Program-made: the position numbers and the translations under genes
Shown: piece by piece, positions 23,993 to 32,985 of the stretch
Layout: each line of letters opens with the position of its first letter
Numbering within the stretch: position 1 is the first letter of the stretch
Assembly (NCBI GenBank): GCA_049794535.1
Contig: JBARCX010000319.1
Coordinates: 1 to 35,619, forward strand
Reading direction: 5' to 3'
Source: JBARCX01 sp049794535
GTDB lineage: Bacteria; Pseudomonadota; Gammaproteobacteria; Xanthomonadales; Rhodanobacteraceae
Length of the DNA stretch: 35,619 nucleotides
Notes under the pieces: model-generated
Database searches by the model: none
Told to the model about the DNA's origin: nothing
What the model saw: only the letters and a program-made list of their open reading frames with translations

Positions 23993-24973
23993 TCAAGCGA
24001 CGGCCTGCCGCGGCCGCATCGCCTGCTCCAGCAGCGACCAGCCCGCACCCGGAAGATGGGAGCCCTCACTTAGCATCCGGCGGAATCCGCGAGCGCCAGG
24101 CTCACCTTGGTACAGCCCGAGCACGTGTCGGCTGATGTGTTTCAGCGCCGTACCGCGTGCCAACTCGGCTTCCACGTAGGGGCGCATGCGCTGCAGCACG
24201 TCGTCACGATCCGGCAGCGGCTCGCCATGCAACGCGGCCTCGACCTGCACCAGTAGGTAGGGATCGTGATAGGCCGCGCGGCCCAGCATCACGCCATCCA
24301 GCTGTGCCAAGTGCGCCTGCACCTCTTCCACCGTCGTGATGCCGCCATTGATCACCACCACCAACTGCGGGAATTCCCGCTTGAGCCGATACACGCGCTC
24401 GTAATCGAGTGGTGGAATCTCGCGATTTTCCTTCGGGCTCAGGCCCTTCAGCCACGCCTTACGCGCATGCACCACCAATATTTCGACGCCTGCCTCGAGC
24501 ATGGTCTCGGTGAAGTGCTGCAAGCCGGCGTAATCGTCCTGATCGTCTACACCGATCCGGCATTTCACCGTGACCGGTACATCCACAGCATCGCGCATGG
24601 CCTTTACGCAATCGCCCACCAGGGCGGGTTCACGCATCAAACAGGCACCGAAACGGCCCGACTGCACCCGATCCGACGGGCAGCCCACGTTGAGATTGAT
24701 CTCGTCGTAACCCGCCTCAGCGCCATATCGGGCCGCCTGCGCCAACTCCTGCGGCTCGCTGCCACCCAGCTGCAACGCCACGGGATGCTCTTGCTGACTG
24801 TGCTCCAACAGGCGTAACTGCTTGCCGCGGACCAGCGCAGCGCTAGTCACCATCTCGGTGTACAGCCGCGCGTGGGGCGACAGCAGACGATGGAAGTAGC
24901 GGCAATGCCGATCTGTCCAATCCATCATGGGGGCTACGGATAGCTGAAAGTCGTTTCGATGGGGGCTAAACAT
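23993..24973 (-). CDS. dusA: tRNA-dihydrouridine(20/20a) synthase DusA
   Basis: 326 residues of the FMN-dependent Dus family. SVAPMMDWTDRHCRYFHRLLSP at the N-terminus is specific to DusA, NLNVGCPSDRVQSGRFGACLM holds the catalytic cysteine (C98), and VVINGGI with VMLGRAAYHDPYLL binds the FMN phosphate. It reduces uridines 20 and 20a in the D-loop of tRNA. ATG at 24973 fits the conserved start; a frame up to 25150 adds an unconserved leader. Its stop lies about 100 bp before the PepSY start. Confidence 0.94.
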   Translation of the reverse strand: MFSPHRNDFQLSVAPMMDWTDRHCRYFHRLLSPHARLYTEMVTSAALVRGKQLRLLEHSQQEHPVALQLGGSEPQELAQAARYGAEAGYDEINLNVGCPSDRVQSGRFGACLMREPALVGDCVKAMRDAVDVPVTVKCRIGVDDQDDYAGLQHFTETMLEAGVEILVVHARKAWLKGLSPKENREIPPLDYERVYRLKREFPQLVVVINGGITTVEEVQAHLAQLDGVMLGRAAYHDPYLLVQVEAALHGEPLPDRDDVLQRMRPYVEAELARGTALKHISRHVLGLYQGEPGARGFRRMLSEGSHLPGAGWSLLEQAMRPRQAVA

Positions 24974-25223
24974 GGCGGGCATTCTACCCGGACGGTCATT
25001 CCACTGGCCTGTTTCGGCCCGGCGCCCCTCAGGTTCGGGATGTTCGCCATGCGCGGCGGACATGTCGGACTTGGTGCAAGAGGGATAACAAGCTTGTGGC
25101 GTAAACATAACTTGGCGGCGCCCGTAAAGCAGGGAATGGCCATCCACCACGGCCTATGCGATACGCGGCGAATCCCATGCTTCTACTGGAAGTGAGCATG
25201 GCCGGATCAGTCCGCGTATAGGT

Positions 25224-25865
25224 TCAACTTTCCGGAATGGTTGCAGCAGCGAATGGTGTGAGTACCGTCCAACCGAGGTTCGCATAAAGGTTGCGGCCAT
25301 CTGCTGTTGCGACCAGAAGCTGCGGACTTACTAGGGATCTTCTCGCAGCTCCAAGAGCGATCATCACCGCGACACCCAATCCTTTCCGCCGGTGATCCTG
25401 CGCAGTTTCGATTCGATCATAAATGAAGGCATCTGCCGTTTCTGCCGCGCATCCGTTTGCAGCCAGATAGCCATCCGGCGCGATGATGCAAGCACGGGTG
25501 ACAGGCCCGGCTTGATGAAGCTCCAACCGGTACCCATTCGGCAGAGGCTTTGTATCGAGGGTTGCCACTGCGGCCATCATGAAATAGTTCGCTGGCTGAA
25601 CCTCCCAGCGAGCGGGCAGTGCACTTCGCAGCTCCTCGTCAGAGCCGCACAGCTTCAAGTAATGTCGTGGAGCCGCAATGTCATGTGCGATTGCGCGCAA
25701 CCCATCACATAGCTGTGGGAATACCCAGCGCTTCACTTCCTTTTCCGAGCGGGTATCTACTCGGAAGCCCCCGCGATCGTGAACAGGGGGTGGCGCGCTC
25801 CGAGCGATGGAATGCGCTGTTTGCCAGGCGAAAACGAGCTTTGGATCGACGTAGGATAGGGTCAT
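25224..25865 (-). CDS. GNAT family N-acetyltransferase
   Basis: 213 residues. The C-terminal half carries the GNAT acetyl-CoA loop, ETAQDHRRKGLGVAVMIAL, and the following LVATADGRNLYANLGWTVL strand-helix pair typical of this fold. The N-terminal half (about 1-100) is not recognised. Substrate unknown. It starts at an ATG and is preceded on the minus strand by a 316-bp non-coding gap and followed by about 250 bp with no clear feature before dusA. The protein looks complete. Confidence 0.75.
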   Translation of the reverse strand: MTLSYVDPKLVFAWQTAHSIARSAPPPVHDRGGFRVDTRSEKEVKRWVFPQLCDGLRAIAHDIAAPRHYLKLCGSDEELRSALPARWEVQPANYFMMAAVATLDTKPLPNGYRLELHQAGPVTRACIIAPDGYLAANGCAAETADAFIYDRIETAQDHRRKGLGVAVMIALGAARRSLVSPQLLVATADGRNLYANLGWTVLTPFAAATIPES

Positions 25866-26181
25866 AGTTGATCGTATGTTGTGCTCAGATGGGTGCGCGT
25901 TTCCGGCGACAGCTGTGCTGTGTCATGTTGGCGCTCAGCCGCGACGTATCCGTGACTTTTTGACTAAAGCATTACCCTGTCTCAGGGGCTAAGACGACAG
26001 CTATAGGCGGGACGAAACGAAGGCTTAGGCAAACCACGGAAAGACGAGCGTTTCGCCTATCTATCCCAGTTCATAACTGCATCTCGGCATGCTCGCATCT
26101 ATCTTGAATGACGTCCGCTTTGAATTGCGATTTCAGGTGGTGGACGCAACACACTAGACGCGCAAGCGGAACAGGCGGACG
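25866..26181. other. Intergenic region without recognised gene
   Basis: 316 bp between the GNAT and AraC genes, both on the minus strand. I see no open frame with a ribosome site, no tRNA and no clear terminator. A 10-bp inverted repeat, TGACGTCCGC (26109-26118) and GCGGACGTCA (26175-26184), spans the 3' end and runs four bases into the AraC gene. Confidence 0.5.
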
Positions 26182-27144
26182 TCAGTGTGACGAAACATAA
26201 TCTGACGCCGCATGCGCAGGCGGCAATGCAAAACTCTCTCGCATGCGCTTCGTTTCTGCGGCGGGGGTTAACCCGAAGAGCCGCTTGAACTCCCGATTGA
26301 ATTGCGAAGCACTTGCATAGCCCACGGCATGACTGGCCGCCTCCGCCGTCATGTCCTGGCGCACCATCAATAGACGCGCCTGGTGCAGCCGCGTGGATTT
26401 CACGTATTGCATCGGCGATGTACGCGTCATCGTTTTGAAATGACTATGGAACGTGGGCACGCTCATGCCGGCCTCACGGGCCAGCTGCGAGAGACCGAGT
26501 GGTTGCGCATAGGTGGCATGAATACGACGCAATGCCTTGCCGATTTTACCGAATTGCCCCTGCATGGCCAAAGCCGCGCGCAGCGCATGACCTTGCGCGC
26601 CGGTGAGCACGCGGAAATAGAGCTCACGTACAAGCGAGGGACCTAGGATTACGGTGTCGACCGGTTGATTCATCGCTTCCAGAAAGCGCAGCACGGATAT
26701 TCGCAGCGCGGCATCCATGGGGCTGGACATCATGCTCTGCGGTGCATCTTCATGTGCCGGCATGTGTTGACGGTCGATCTGAATCATCAGTTCCGCGGCC
26801 AACTGAAAATCCAGGTGCATGTATATCGCCAATAGCGGGTGTTCCGGTGTTGCGTCGGTTTCCATCGTGAAAGGCACCGGCACGGCTACCGCTAAGTAGT
26901 GCTGTTCGTCGTACAGGTACACCTGATCACCGAAATAACCTCGCTTGCGACCCTGGCAAACGATAACGATGCCGGGGTCGTACAGAACCGGTGTGCGGGA
27001 TAGCGCGCGGTCCGAACGCAGAATGCGCACACCGGGCAGCGTCGTCAGGTTGTAACCCTCTTGGGGCGCTAGCGTGCGGAGCAACGCCACCATGCGTTGC
27101 TGATCGTCGCGTGAGGGCAATGATCCATGGTCATTCTTTTTCAT
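26182..27144 (-). CDS. AraC family transcriptional regulator
   Basis: 320 residues: an N-terminal AraC-type ligand domain (about 25-190) with VVCQGRKRGYFGDQVYLYDEQHYL, and a C-terminal double helix-turn-helix (about 215-305) with LSQLAREAGMSVPTFHSHFKTMT and ASHAVGYASASQFNREFKRLFGLTP. This form of AraC regulator often stands next to the dehydrogenase it controls. ATG at 27144 is preferred to a GTG at 27153; neither has a good ribosome site. It diverges from the short-chain dehydrogenase with a 111-bp gap containing an inverted repeat, so joint control is likely. Confidence 0.9.
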   Translation of the reverse strand: MKKNDHGSLPSRDDQQRMVALLRTLAPQEGYNLTTLPGVRILRSDRALSRTPVLYDPGIVIVCQGRKRGYFGDQVYLYDEQHYLAVAVPVPFTMETDATPEHPLLAIYMHLDFQLAAELMIQIDRQHMPAHEDAPQSMMSSPMDAALRISVLRFLEAMNQPVDTVILGPSLVRELYFRVLTGAQGHALRAALAMQGQFGKIGKALRRIHATYAQPLGLSQLAREAGMSVPTFHSHFKTMTRTSPMQYVKSTRLHQARLLMVRQDMTAEAASHAVGYASASQFNREFKRLFGLTPAAETKRMRESFALPPAHAASDYVSSH

Positions 27145-27203
27145 GAGGGTCACGCAAGCATCATACGAATAGGCAATAAAACAAGAATTTTAGACCTCAA
27201 GAT

Positions 27204-27228
27204 TGCACACTAAGAAGAATATTGTGCA
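27204..27228. promoter_or_regulatory. Inverted repeat between AraC and dehydrogenase genes
   Basis: TGCACA (27204-27209) and TGTGCA (27223-27228) form a 6-bp perfect inverted repeat with a 13-bp AT-rich spacer in the divergent promoter region. It is a possible regulator site; AraC proteins more often bind direct repeats, so the assignment is weak. Confidence 0.35.
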
Positions 27229-27255
27229 GATCCATTATTTACCGGAGCAAAGCCC

Positions 27256-28089
27256 ATGTCATCCCCGAAGACTCTGCTTATTACTGGCGTCAGCAGCGGT
27301 TTCGGCCGAGCTCTCGCTAAAGAGGCGCTTGTTTCCGGTCATCGCGTGATCGGTACCGTGCGAAGGGAAGAGGCCAGGCAGGAGTTTGAAGCGCTCGACT
27401 CCGCCAGGGCCGTGGGCTGCGTTCTTGATGTCACCGACTTCGAGGCCATCGACAGCGTTGTAGGCAAGATCGAAGCGACCGTGGGACCGGTGGATGTACT
27501 CGTCAACAATGCCGGCTACGGCCACGAGGGCGTGATGGAGGAATCTCCACTGACCGAGATGCGCCGGCAATTCGACGTCAACGTATTTGGTGCCGTCGCC
27601 ATGATGAAAGCCGTATTGCCGTATATGCGCGAACGTCGGCGCGGTCACATCCTCAATATGACGTCGATGGGTGGTTACATCACCATGCCGGGCATCGCGT
27701 ACTACTGTGGCAGCAAGTTCGCACTCGAAGGCATAACCGAAGTGGTCGCGAAGGAAGTCAAACCGTTTGGCATTGCCGTGACCGCGGTGGCTCCGGGTTC
27801 GTTCCGCACCGACTGGGCTGGCCGCTCGATGATTCGAACGCAACGGTCTATCGCAGACTACGATGCTTTGTTCGATCCGATCCGAAAAGCTCGCGAGGAA
27901 AAAAGCGGCCACCAGTTGGGAGATCCGGTGAAGGCCGCTCGCGCGATACTGACGGTGATTGCCAGCGACGCACCGCCCACGCATCTTCTGTTGGGTAGCG
28001 ATGCGCTTGAACTAGTGAGAGGGAAACTTTCCGCGCTTTCCGAAGAGATTAAGAGCTGGGAAACAGTCACGTGTTCGACGGATGGCTGA
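27256..28089 (+). CDS. Short-chain dehydrogenase/reductase
   Basis: 277 residues of the classical SDR family. TGVSSGFG binds NAD(P), NNAG at about 89-92, and the active site has S in NMTSMGGY, Y153-type YYCGSK and its lysine. The family oxidises or reduces alcohols and ketones; the substrate is unknown. ATG follows CGGAG at 27242. It is divergent from the AraC regulator. The VAPGSFRTDWAGRSM segment is typical of the SDRs of this type. Confidence 0.93.
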   Translation: MSSPKTLLITGVSSGFGRALAKEALVSGHRVIGTVRREEARQEFEALDSARAVGCVLDVTDFEAIDSVVGKIEATVGPVDVLVNNAGYGHEGVMEESPLTEMRRQFDVNVFGAVAMMKAVLPYMRERRRGHILNMTSMGGYITMPGIAYYCGSKFALEGITEVVAKEVKPFGIAVTAVAPGSFRTDWAGRSMIRTQRSIADYDALFDPIRKAREEKSGHQLGDPVKAARAILTVIASDAPPTHLLLGSDALELVRGKLSALSEEIKSWETVTCSTDG

Positions 28090-28178
28090 GAGTCGTGGGT
28101 CACTCCTCTCACTTGGTTTTTGCTATGTCTGCTTTAGTCCGGAAGGGACATTCAGAGAGCTTCTAACATCCGCTTCAA

Positions 28179-28871
28179 CTACCCCTGCCCGGTTTCCCGA
28201 GACTTGTAAGCGACCCAACCCTTGAACGTGAAGCCTGCATAGAAAAGCTCGACAACGTCGAACCCTGCCTCTCGCATGAGTGCAACATCCTGCTCGGGGG
28301 TTAGCAAAGGAAGCCGGCTACTGATCGCGGCGATCGCACTGGTCGCATGCGCAGCCGGAACCCCCGATGCCACGGCAAAGGCCGCATAGCGATTCAACCA
28401 ACGCGCTTTCTCATCGTCAGATTGAGCAAAGCTGTGATGGGCAACAACCAGTGGTGCGCCTGGCTTCAAACGGCGTGAAAGTTCGGCCAGTGTATGCAAC
28501 CGCTCTTCGGCGGAAAGGAAATGCAAGGTCAGGAGGCAAGTGGCACCATCAAACGGCCCCTCTGGAGCGGTATCGATATAGCCTTCGCGCAACTCCACAC
28601 GCGATGTAAGCGGACCCAGCGTTGTCTCTGCCAGCTTCAGCATCTCGGCTGATGGATCGACTCCCACGAAATGCCAGTCAGGTTGCGCCTCTGCAAAAAC
28701 CTTCAACTCCAAGCCACCGCCCGCACCGAGGACCAGCACACGGCCGTTCGCGGGAACGCTCTCAGCAAGCAGCAACGCAGCCATCTGTTGAAGCGCATGA
28801 AAGCCCGGAACCTGCCTGACGGGACCTTCGGCATAGCGAGCGACCGCTTGGGGATCGGAAAACGAAGACAA
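28179..28871 (-). CDS. Class I SAM-dependent methyltransferase
   Basis: About 230 residues. Motif I VLVLGAGGGLELKVFAE, the acidic GVDPSAEML end of strand 2, and ATCLLTLHFLSAEERLHTL form the Rossmann-fold SAM site. The pattern is like that of CmoA-type and small-molecule methyltransferases; the substrate cannot be stated. The TTG at 28871 with GGGAG seven bases upstream is the best supported start; a longer frame to 28898 starts with another TTG and no ribosome site. It is flanked by about 110 bp upstream with no evident feature. Confidence 0.75.
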   Translation of the reverse strand: MSSFSDPQAVARYAEGPVRQVPGFHALQQMAALLLAESVPANGRVLVLGAGGGLELKVFAEAQPDWHFVGVDPSAEMLKLAETTLGPLTSRVELREGYIDTAPEGPFDGATCLLTLHFLSAEERLHTLAELSRRLKPGAPLVVAHHSFAQSDDEKARWLNRYAAFAVASGVPAAHATSAIAAISSRLPLLTPEQDVALMREAGFDVVELFYAGFTFKGWVAYKSRETGQG

Positions 28872-29010
28872 AGAGAAGCTCCCGCCATTCCAAAGCAAAC
28901 GATGCTACAGCGGATATCCGCTTCTAACCGAGGCTGTATGAAAACGCTGGACGCATCGTCGGTGCAATGCACCTCGGCACTTAAGCTCGATTTATTGATG
29001 CCCGAAACGC

Positions 29011-29646
29011 TCACTCGAGCTGTTTCGCTGCCTTCTCCAACCGCACCGACCAGAAGCGCAGCGTCACGCCTACCACCATGAGCAACACGGCCAGCAGCTT
29101 AAGTTGCAGACTAAACAGGGCCATGGCGCCGAACAAAACGACGACGAATAACTCCTCCAATAACCAACACCATGCCCGCGGTCGCAACACGTCTGGAGCC
29201 AGATCGGCGACGAAGGCCGCATACCCCCAGGCGGTGGCGAGGCAGAGGTAATTGCCCATCATCACTAGCGCATAAATCAGCATGCCAGATGCCGTGCCGC
29301 CCTCGCCGGTAAGAAACAAGCGAATCATCACGGGCGTCAGCGCAACCAGACTAAGCAACGCCATGTTGAGCACAGTCAGGACCGTGTCCGTATGACGCAG
29401 GTGCGCCAGCGATCGACGGTGACGCACCCATACGCTGCCGATGATGAAAAAGCTCACAAAGTAGATCAACAGGGGGATGGCCCAAATCTGCGCCAGACTT
29501 TTGCCCGGTAAGGACTCCGGTTTGAGCTCTACCGCAGACAGCGTCATGGCAATGGCGAATACGCCGTCCGACAGCATCACCAGCCGGTCGAAATGCCGCT
29601 GATGGACGTGATGCCCCTTCACGTGCAGTGGTGCGCCTGAGTCCAT
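29011..29646 (-). CDS. TMEM175-like (DUF1211) potassium channel family membrane protein
   Basis: 211 residues. The first helix carries LSDGVFAIAMTL, the FSDG-type TMEM175 signature, and five further helices follow (about 45-65, 85-110, 115-140, 150-170, 180-200). Bacterial members form tetrameric potassium-selective channels with weaker gating. ATG at 29646 with AGGGGGGG upstream is preferred to one at 29817, which would add an unrelated sequence. HFDRLVMLSDG begins the conserved portion. The gene is divergent from the ferredoxin-NADP reductase gene. Confidence 0.85.
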   Translation of the reverse strand: MDSGAPLHVKGHHVHQRHFDRLVMLSDGVFAIAMTLSAVELKPESLPGKSLAQIWAIPLLIYFVSFFIIGSVWVRHRRSLAHLRHTDTVLTVLNMALLSLVALTPVMIRLFLTGEGGTASGMLIYALVMMGNYLCLATAWGYAAFVADLAPDVLRPRAWCWLLEELFVVVLFGAMALFSLQLKLLAVLLMVVGVTLRFWSVRLEKAAKQLE

Positions 29647-29853
29647 ACACCCCCCCTGAGATTGGCTGACCGCATGATGCCCTAGAACATCGCAGGCAGG
29701 GACGCCACGAATCGCGTAAAATGTCATCGCTGCTGCGACCCACGCGCGGCGCTCGCCAGGCCCAGCGGCTACGCCGCCCTCCCCCACGCGAGTTTCGCTG
29801 CGTAACGCTGCGAACACTTCCCCGTACAGCTAACGAACTGAGATCAAACGACC

Positions 29854-30630
29854 ATGGTGGCAATGGCGACTGAGCACGTAATCGACGTGCAGCACTGGAA
29901 CGACACGCTTTTCAGCTTCCGCACCACGCGCGATCCCGGCTTCCGTTTCGATAGCGGGCAGTTCGTGATGATCGGGCTGGAGACAGACGGCCGCCCGCTG
30001 ATGCGCGCTTACTCCATTGCCAGCGCCAGCTGGGAGGAACATCTGGAGTTCTTCTCGATCAAGGTGCAAAACGGCCCACTGACCTCTCGCCTACAGCATC
30101 TCAAGCCGGGCGATCAGCTGATTGTCACGCGCAAGCCCACCGGCACGCTGGTACTGAACGACCTCAAGCCCGGCAAGCACCTGTACCTGCTGGGCACCGG
30201 TACCGGACTGGCGCCCTTCATGAGCATCATTCGTGACCCGGAGACCTACGAGCGTTTCGACAAGATCGTGCTGGCGCATGGCGTGCGCCACATCAACGAT
30301 CTCGCCTATGCCGACTATCTGGAGCACGAGCTTCCACAGCACGAATACCTCGGCGAGCTGGTTCGCGAGAAGCTGATCTACTACCCCACGGTGACCCGCG
30401 AGACATTCAAGAATCGTGGCCGCATTACCGACGCGATTGCCGATGGCCTGATGAGCGACGTCACCGGCCTGCCACCGCTGAACCCGGATACCGATCGCGT
30501 CATGTTGTGCGGTAGCCCCGCCATGCTGGATGACCTGTGCGCCCTGCTCGACGGCCGTGGCTTCCAGGCTTCACCACGTACTCGCGAGCCCGGTGACTAC
30601 GTGATCGAGCGGGCGTTCGTGGAGAAGTAA
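29854..30630 (+). CDS. fpr: Ferredoxin/flavodoxin-NADP+ reductase
   Basis: 258 residues, the usual length of bacterial Fpr. The FAD loop RAYSIAS (51-57), the NADP loop LLGTGTGLAPFMSIIRD and the C-terminal YVIERAFVEK, which stacks on the flavin, are all present. It moves electrons between NADPH and ferredoxin or flavodoxin, and helps in oxidative stress. ATG at 29854. No ferredoxin gene is adjacent. It stands alone on the plus strand between two minus-strand genes. Confidence 0.93.
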   Translation: MVAMATEHVIDVQHWNDTLFSFRTTRDPGFRFDSGQFVMIGLETDGRPLMRAYSIASASWEEHLEFFSIKVQNGPLTSRLQHLKPGDQLIVTRKPTGTLVLNDLKPGKHLYLLGTGTGLAPFMSIIRDPETYERFDKIVLAHGVRHINDLAYADYLEHELPQHEYLGELVREKLIYYPTVTRETFKNRGRITDAIADGLMSDVTGLPPLNPDTDRVMLCGSPAMLDDLCALLDGRGFQASPRTREPGDYVIERAFVEK

Positions 30631-30682
30631 GCCTAGAGGAATAAAGGTGGAGAAATAAGGATGAAGAGGTGACGCGTTACGC

Positions 30683-31336
30683 TCAGTCGCGCACGCGTCC
30701 CTTGCCTTCATTATCCCAATAGCCAAACACGCGGCGCGCGATCAGCTTGTACAAGCGTTTGCCGGTAGCGCGCCACAACCTCGAATGTGGCGCAGGCGTA
30801 TTGAGAATCGCGCGCTGACGTTGACTCAATGTCTCTGGGCAATACGTACGCTTGTGCTTGAGCAAGTGACGCAGATCCTCTCGCGCGAGCAGACGAAACA
30901 ACCACCCGCGCCGACCACGGGTCCAGGCGATCTGGAAGTCCACCAGCGCCGGCTGGCCATCCTCACGCACCAACCAGTTGGGCTCCTTCGCCAGATCGTT
31001 GTGCACGATGCCGCGACGATGGAGTTGTGCAAGCAAGAGCAGTGCATCGCGATAGTAAGCACGCGAGCGCGGCTGCGCCTGTTGCATGGGCGCACCAGCG
31101 ATATAGCTACGCAGCAGTTCGCGACCATCCCAACCAAGCAGTGCGGGCACGCCATGAATGCCGGCAAGCTTGGCCAACGCACGGGCCTCACGTGCCGCAG
31201 CGCGACGCGCAAAGGCACGCGCCCACCAACGCGCTGCGCCGATGTCACGACGGATCATGCGCACGCCATCGCGCTCGACGATCTCGATGCGGCCGAGTTC
31301 ATCGGCCTTGAGCAAGGTGGTAGAAGTGCTCTGCAC
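30683..31336 (-). CDS. Small protein kinase-like protein
   Basis: 217 residues from GTG (AGGA upstream). A kinase-like C-lobe is visible: LHRRGIVHNDLAKEPNWLV has the catalytic HND (D114) and N120, and LVDFQIA holds the DFG-like DFQ at 133-135. The N-lobe is short, with K10 or K56 possibly replacing the invariant lysine. The C-terminal region is basic. It resembles the RIO/Kdo-kinase type rather than Hanks kinases. The kinase activity and target are unknown. It is divergent from the DUF456 gene. An upstream in-frame ATG at 31474 would overlap that gene. Confidence 0.7.
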   Translation of the reverse strand: MQSTSTTLLKADELGRIEIVERDGVRMIRRDIGAARWWARAFARRAAAREARALAKLAGIHGVPALLGWDGRELLRSYIAGAPMQQAQPRSRAYYRDALLLLAQLHRRGIVHNDLAKEPNWLVREDGQPALVDFQIAWTRGRRGWLFRLLAREDLRHLLKHKRTYCPETLSQRQRAILNTPAPHSRLWRATGKRLYKLIARRVFGYWDNEGKGRVRD

Positions 31337-31466
31337 GGGAATCCTGTTACTGGCTGTCCTGATGCTCGCCGAAGTGGCGTTGCGTGAACCCGACTTGCCG
31401 ACGGTACACACACGACAGACTATTGTGGCCGATCCGCGGCAGCTCTGCCGCTTAACGGCGACAGCG

Positions 31467-31958
31467 ATGGCCATGCTCGATATCGCGCTCTACCTGCTCG
31501 CCGCCGCGTTGATCGTCGGCGGCCTGATCGGCACCGTGCTACCGGCATTGCCAGGCATCCCGATGATTTTCGGCGGCATCTGGTTAATCGCCGCGGTGGA
31601 TGACTACCGCCATCTCGGACTCTGGTGGCTGTTGATACTGGGCACACTGGCCGCCGTCGGCATACTTGTCGATTTCATCGCTGCTACATTGGGTGCCAAG
31701 CGTGTAGGTGCCAGCAAACAAGCGATATGGGGTGCCACCATCGGCACCTTCGCCGGCATGTTCTTCGGCATCATGGGGCTGATTCTCGGCCCGTTCGTAG
31801 GTGCCTTACTGGGCGAGTTTGCTTCGAGCAAAAGTGTGCTTCGCTCAACCCACGTGGGTATCGGCACATGGTTTGGACTGCTCTTTGGCGCACTGGTGAA
31901 ACTGGTGTTGTCGCTGATGATGGTGGCGCTAGCGGCCACTGGTTGGCTGTGGGCTTAG
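31467..31958 (+). CDS. DUF456 family membrane protein
   Basis: 163 residues with about four hydrophobic segments. VLPALPGIPMIFGGIWLIA, DFIAATLGAKRVGASK and GATIGTFAGMFFGIMGLILGPFVGALLGEF are the glycine-rich blocks of DUF456. Function unknown; it is an inner-membrane protein. ATG at 31467 or 31473 are both possible, with only weak ribosome sites. The TAG stop (31956-31958) straddles the left edge of the inverted-repeat element, whose first base completes it. Confidence 0.82.
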   Translation: MAMLDIALYLLAAALIVGGLIGTVLPALPGIPMIFGGIWLIAAVDDYRHLGLWWLLILGTLAAVGILVDFIAATLGAKRVGASKQAIWGATIGTFAGMFFGIMGLILGPFVGALLGEFASSKSVLRSTHVGIGTWFGLLFGALVKLVLSLMMVALAATGWLWA

Positions 31959-32223
31959 AGCCTGTCTAAAGCCTCCGAGTAGCTCGCGTTTAGCCGCAGT
32001 GGCCGCCAAGTGGTGGTGCGTGGCGCAGCGCCTGACTGGCCGTCAGGTCAAGTCGCGCGCTGCCGCATGGCGGCCACTGCGGCTAAACCCGTAGGGCCGG
32101 GTCTGTTTGCACCCATGCCCGCGTCATCACTCAGTCGTGTACCGACGTACACTCCTTCGTTCTTCCTTGGCTTGCGCGCAAACAGCTTCCGGCGCGAGCC
32201 ACTCGGAGGCTTTAGACAGGCTC
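31958..32223. mobile_element. MITE-like inverted-repeat element, complete copy
   Basis: 266 bp without a transposase. It starts GAGCCTGTCTAAAGCCTCCG and ends with the reverse complement; about 31 bp match with one mismatch. TTA lies directly on both sides (31955-31957, 32224-32226), as a 3-bp target duplication. Inside is a second perfect 21-bp inverted repeat (31988-32008 with 32068-32088), so it can fold into a long hairpin. The flanking stop codons are formed at its edges. Another copy is at the window end. Confidence 0.75.
31988..32088. repeat. Internal inverted repeat of the MITE-like element
   Basis: GTTTAGCCGCAGTGGCCGCC (first 20 of 21 bases, 31988-32008) is matched perfectly in reverse complement at 32068-32088, enclosing a 59-bp centre. 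It may be the core of the element or a nested one. Confidence 0.75.
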
Positions 32224-32886
32224 TTACGCCTCAGGCAGCACGTACAGCAGTACCGCGAGGAAGTGCAAGACACTGCCCGCCAGCACGAAGAAATGCCATA
32301 CCGAGTGGTGATACGGCAGCCGCCGCCACAGATAGAACGGCACACCCAACGTATAGGCCGCACCTCCGGCGATCAGCAACACCATGCCGCCCGTCTGCAG
32401 GTGTGCCAGCAGCGGCTTGAAGGCCACCATGCCCACCCAGCCCATCGCCACGTACAGCAGCACAGCGAAGCGGCGATAACGCTTGAGCATGCCAAGCTCC
32501 AGCGCGCTACCCAGCAAAGCTAATGTCCAGATCGTGCCGAACAAGCTCCAACCCCACGCACCCGACAGCGCAATCAGGGTGAACGGCGTATAGGTGCCCG
32601 CAATCAGCAAAAAAATCGCGATGTGATCGAACGTGCGCAACAGGCGCTTGGCGGCCTCGCCCGATACCGAGTGATACAACGTCGACGCGGTGTACAACAG
32701 GATCAGCGACATGCCATACACGGCGCTAGCCGTCACGGCGCGCGCACCACCGTAGGATGCGGCAAAGGTCACCATCGTCGCCAAGCCGGCGATGCTGAGC
32801 AGAATGCCAATACCGTGGATCACGCTACTGGCCAGCTCGTCGCCATGGGCGTAGCGCGGCACCGTCATGTCGGTGGCTGCGGACAT
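32224..32886 (-). CDS. Hemolysin III / PAQR family membrane protein
   Basis: 220 residues with seven predicted helices. The family hallmarks are ELASSVIHGIG near the N-terminus, STLYHSVSG in the third segment and the C-terminal HHSVWHFFVLAG metal-binding histidines. Family members may be hydrolases or regulators of membrane fluidity; the hemolysin label is historical. ATG at 32886 is chosen because the preceding in-frame sequence is unconserved and hydrophilic. The TAA stop lies in the TTA target duplication of the adjacent inverted-repeat element. Confidence 0.9.
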   Translation of the reverse strand: MSAATDMTVPRYAHGDELASSVIHGIGILLSIAGLATMVTFAASYGGARAVTASAVYGMSLILLYTASTLYHSVSGEAAKRLLRTFDHIAIFLLIAGTYTPFTLIALSGAWGWSLFGTIWTLALLGSALELGMLKRYRRFAVLLYVAMGWVGMVAFKPLLAHLQTGGMVLLIAGGAAYTLGVPFYLWRRLPYHHSVWHFFVLAGSVLHFLAVLLYVLPEA

Positions 32887-32985
32887 GCGAAAACTCCAAA
32901 GGAACGCAGCGTCAACGTGACGCCGCGCGGCTACCTTACCCGGCCCATGCGGGTTTGAATACTTGTGCGTATCTACAGCACCACC

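Noticed and set aside
26109..26184. 10-bp inverted repeat in the gap after the AraC gene
   Set aside because: The arms are 56 bases apart with no T tract or target duplication; it could arise by chance and is noted only as part of the gap.
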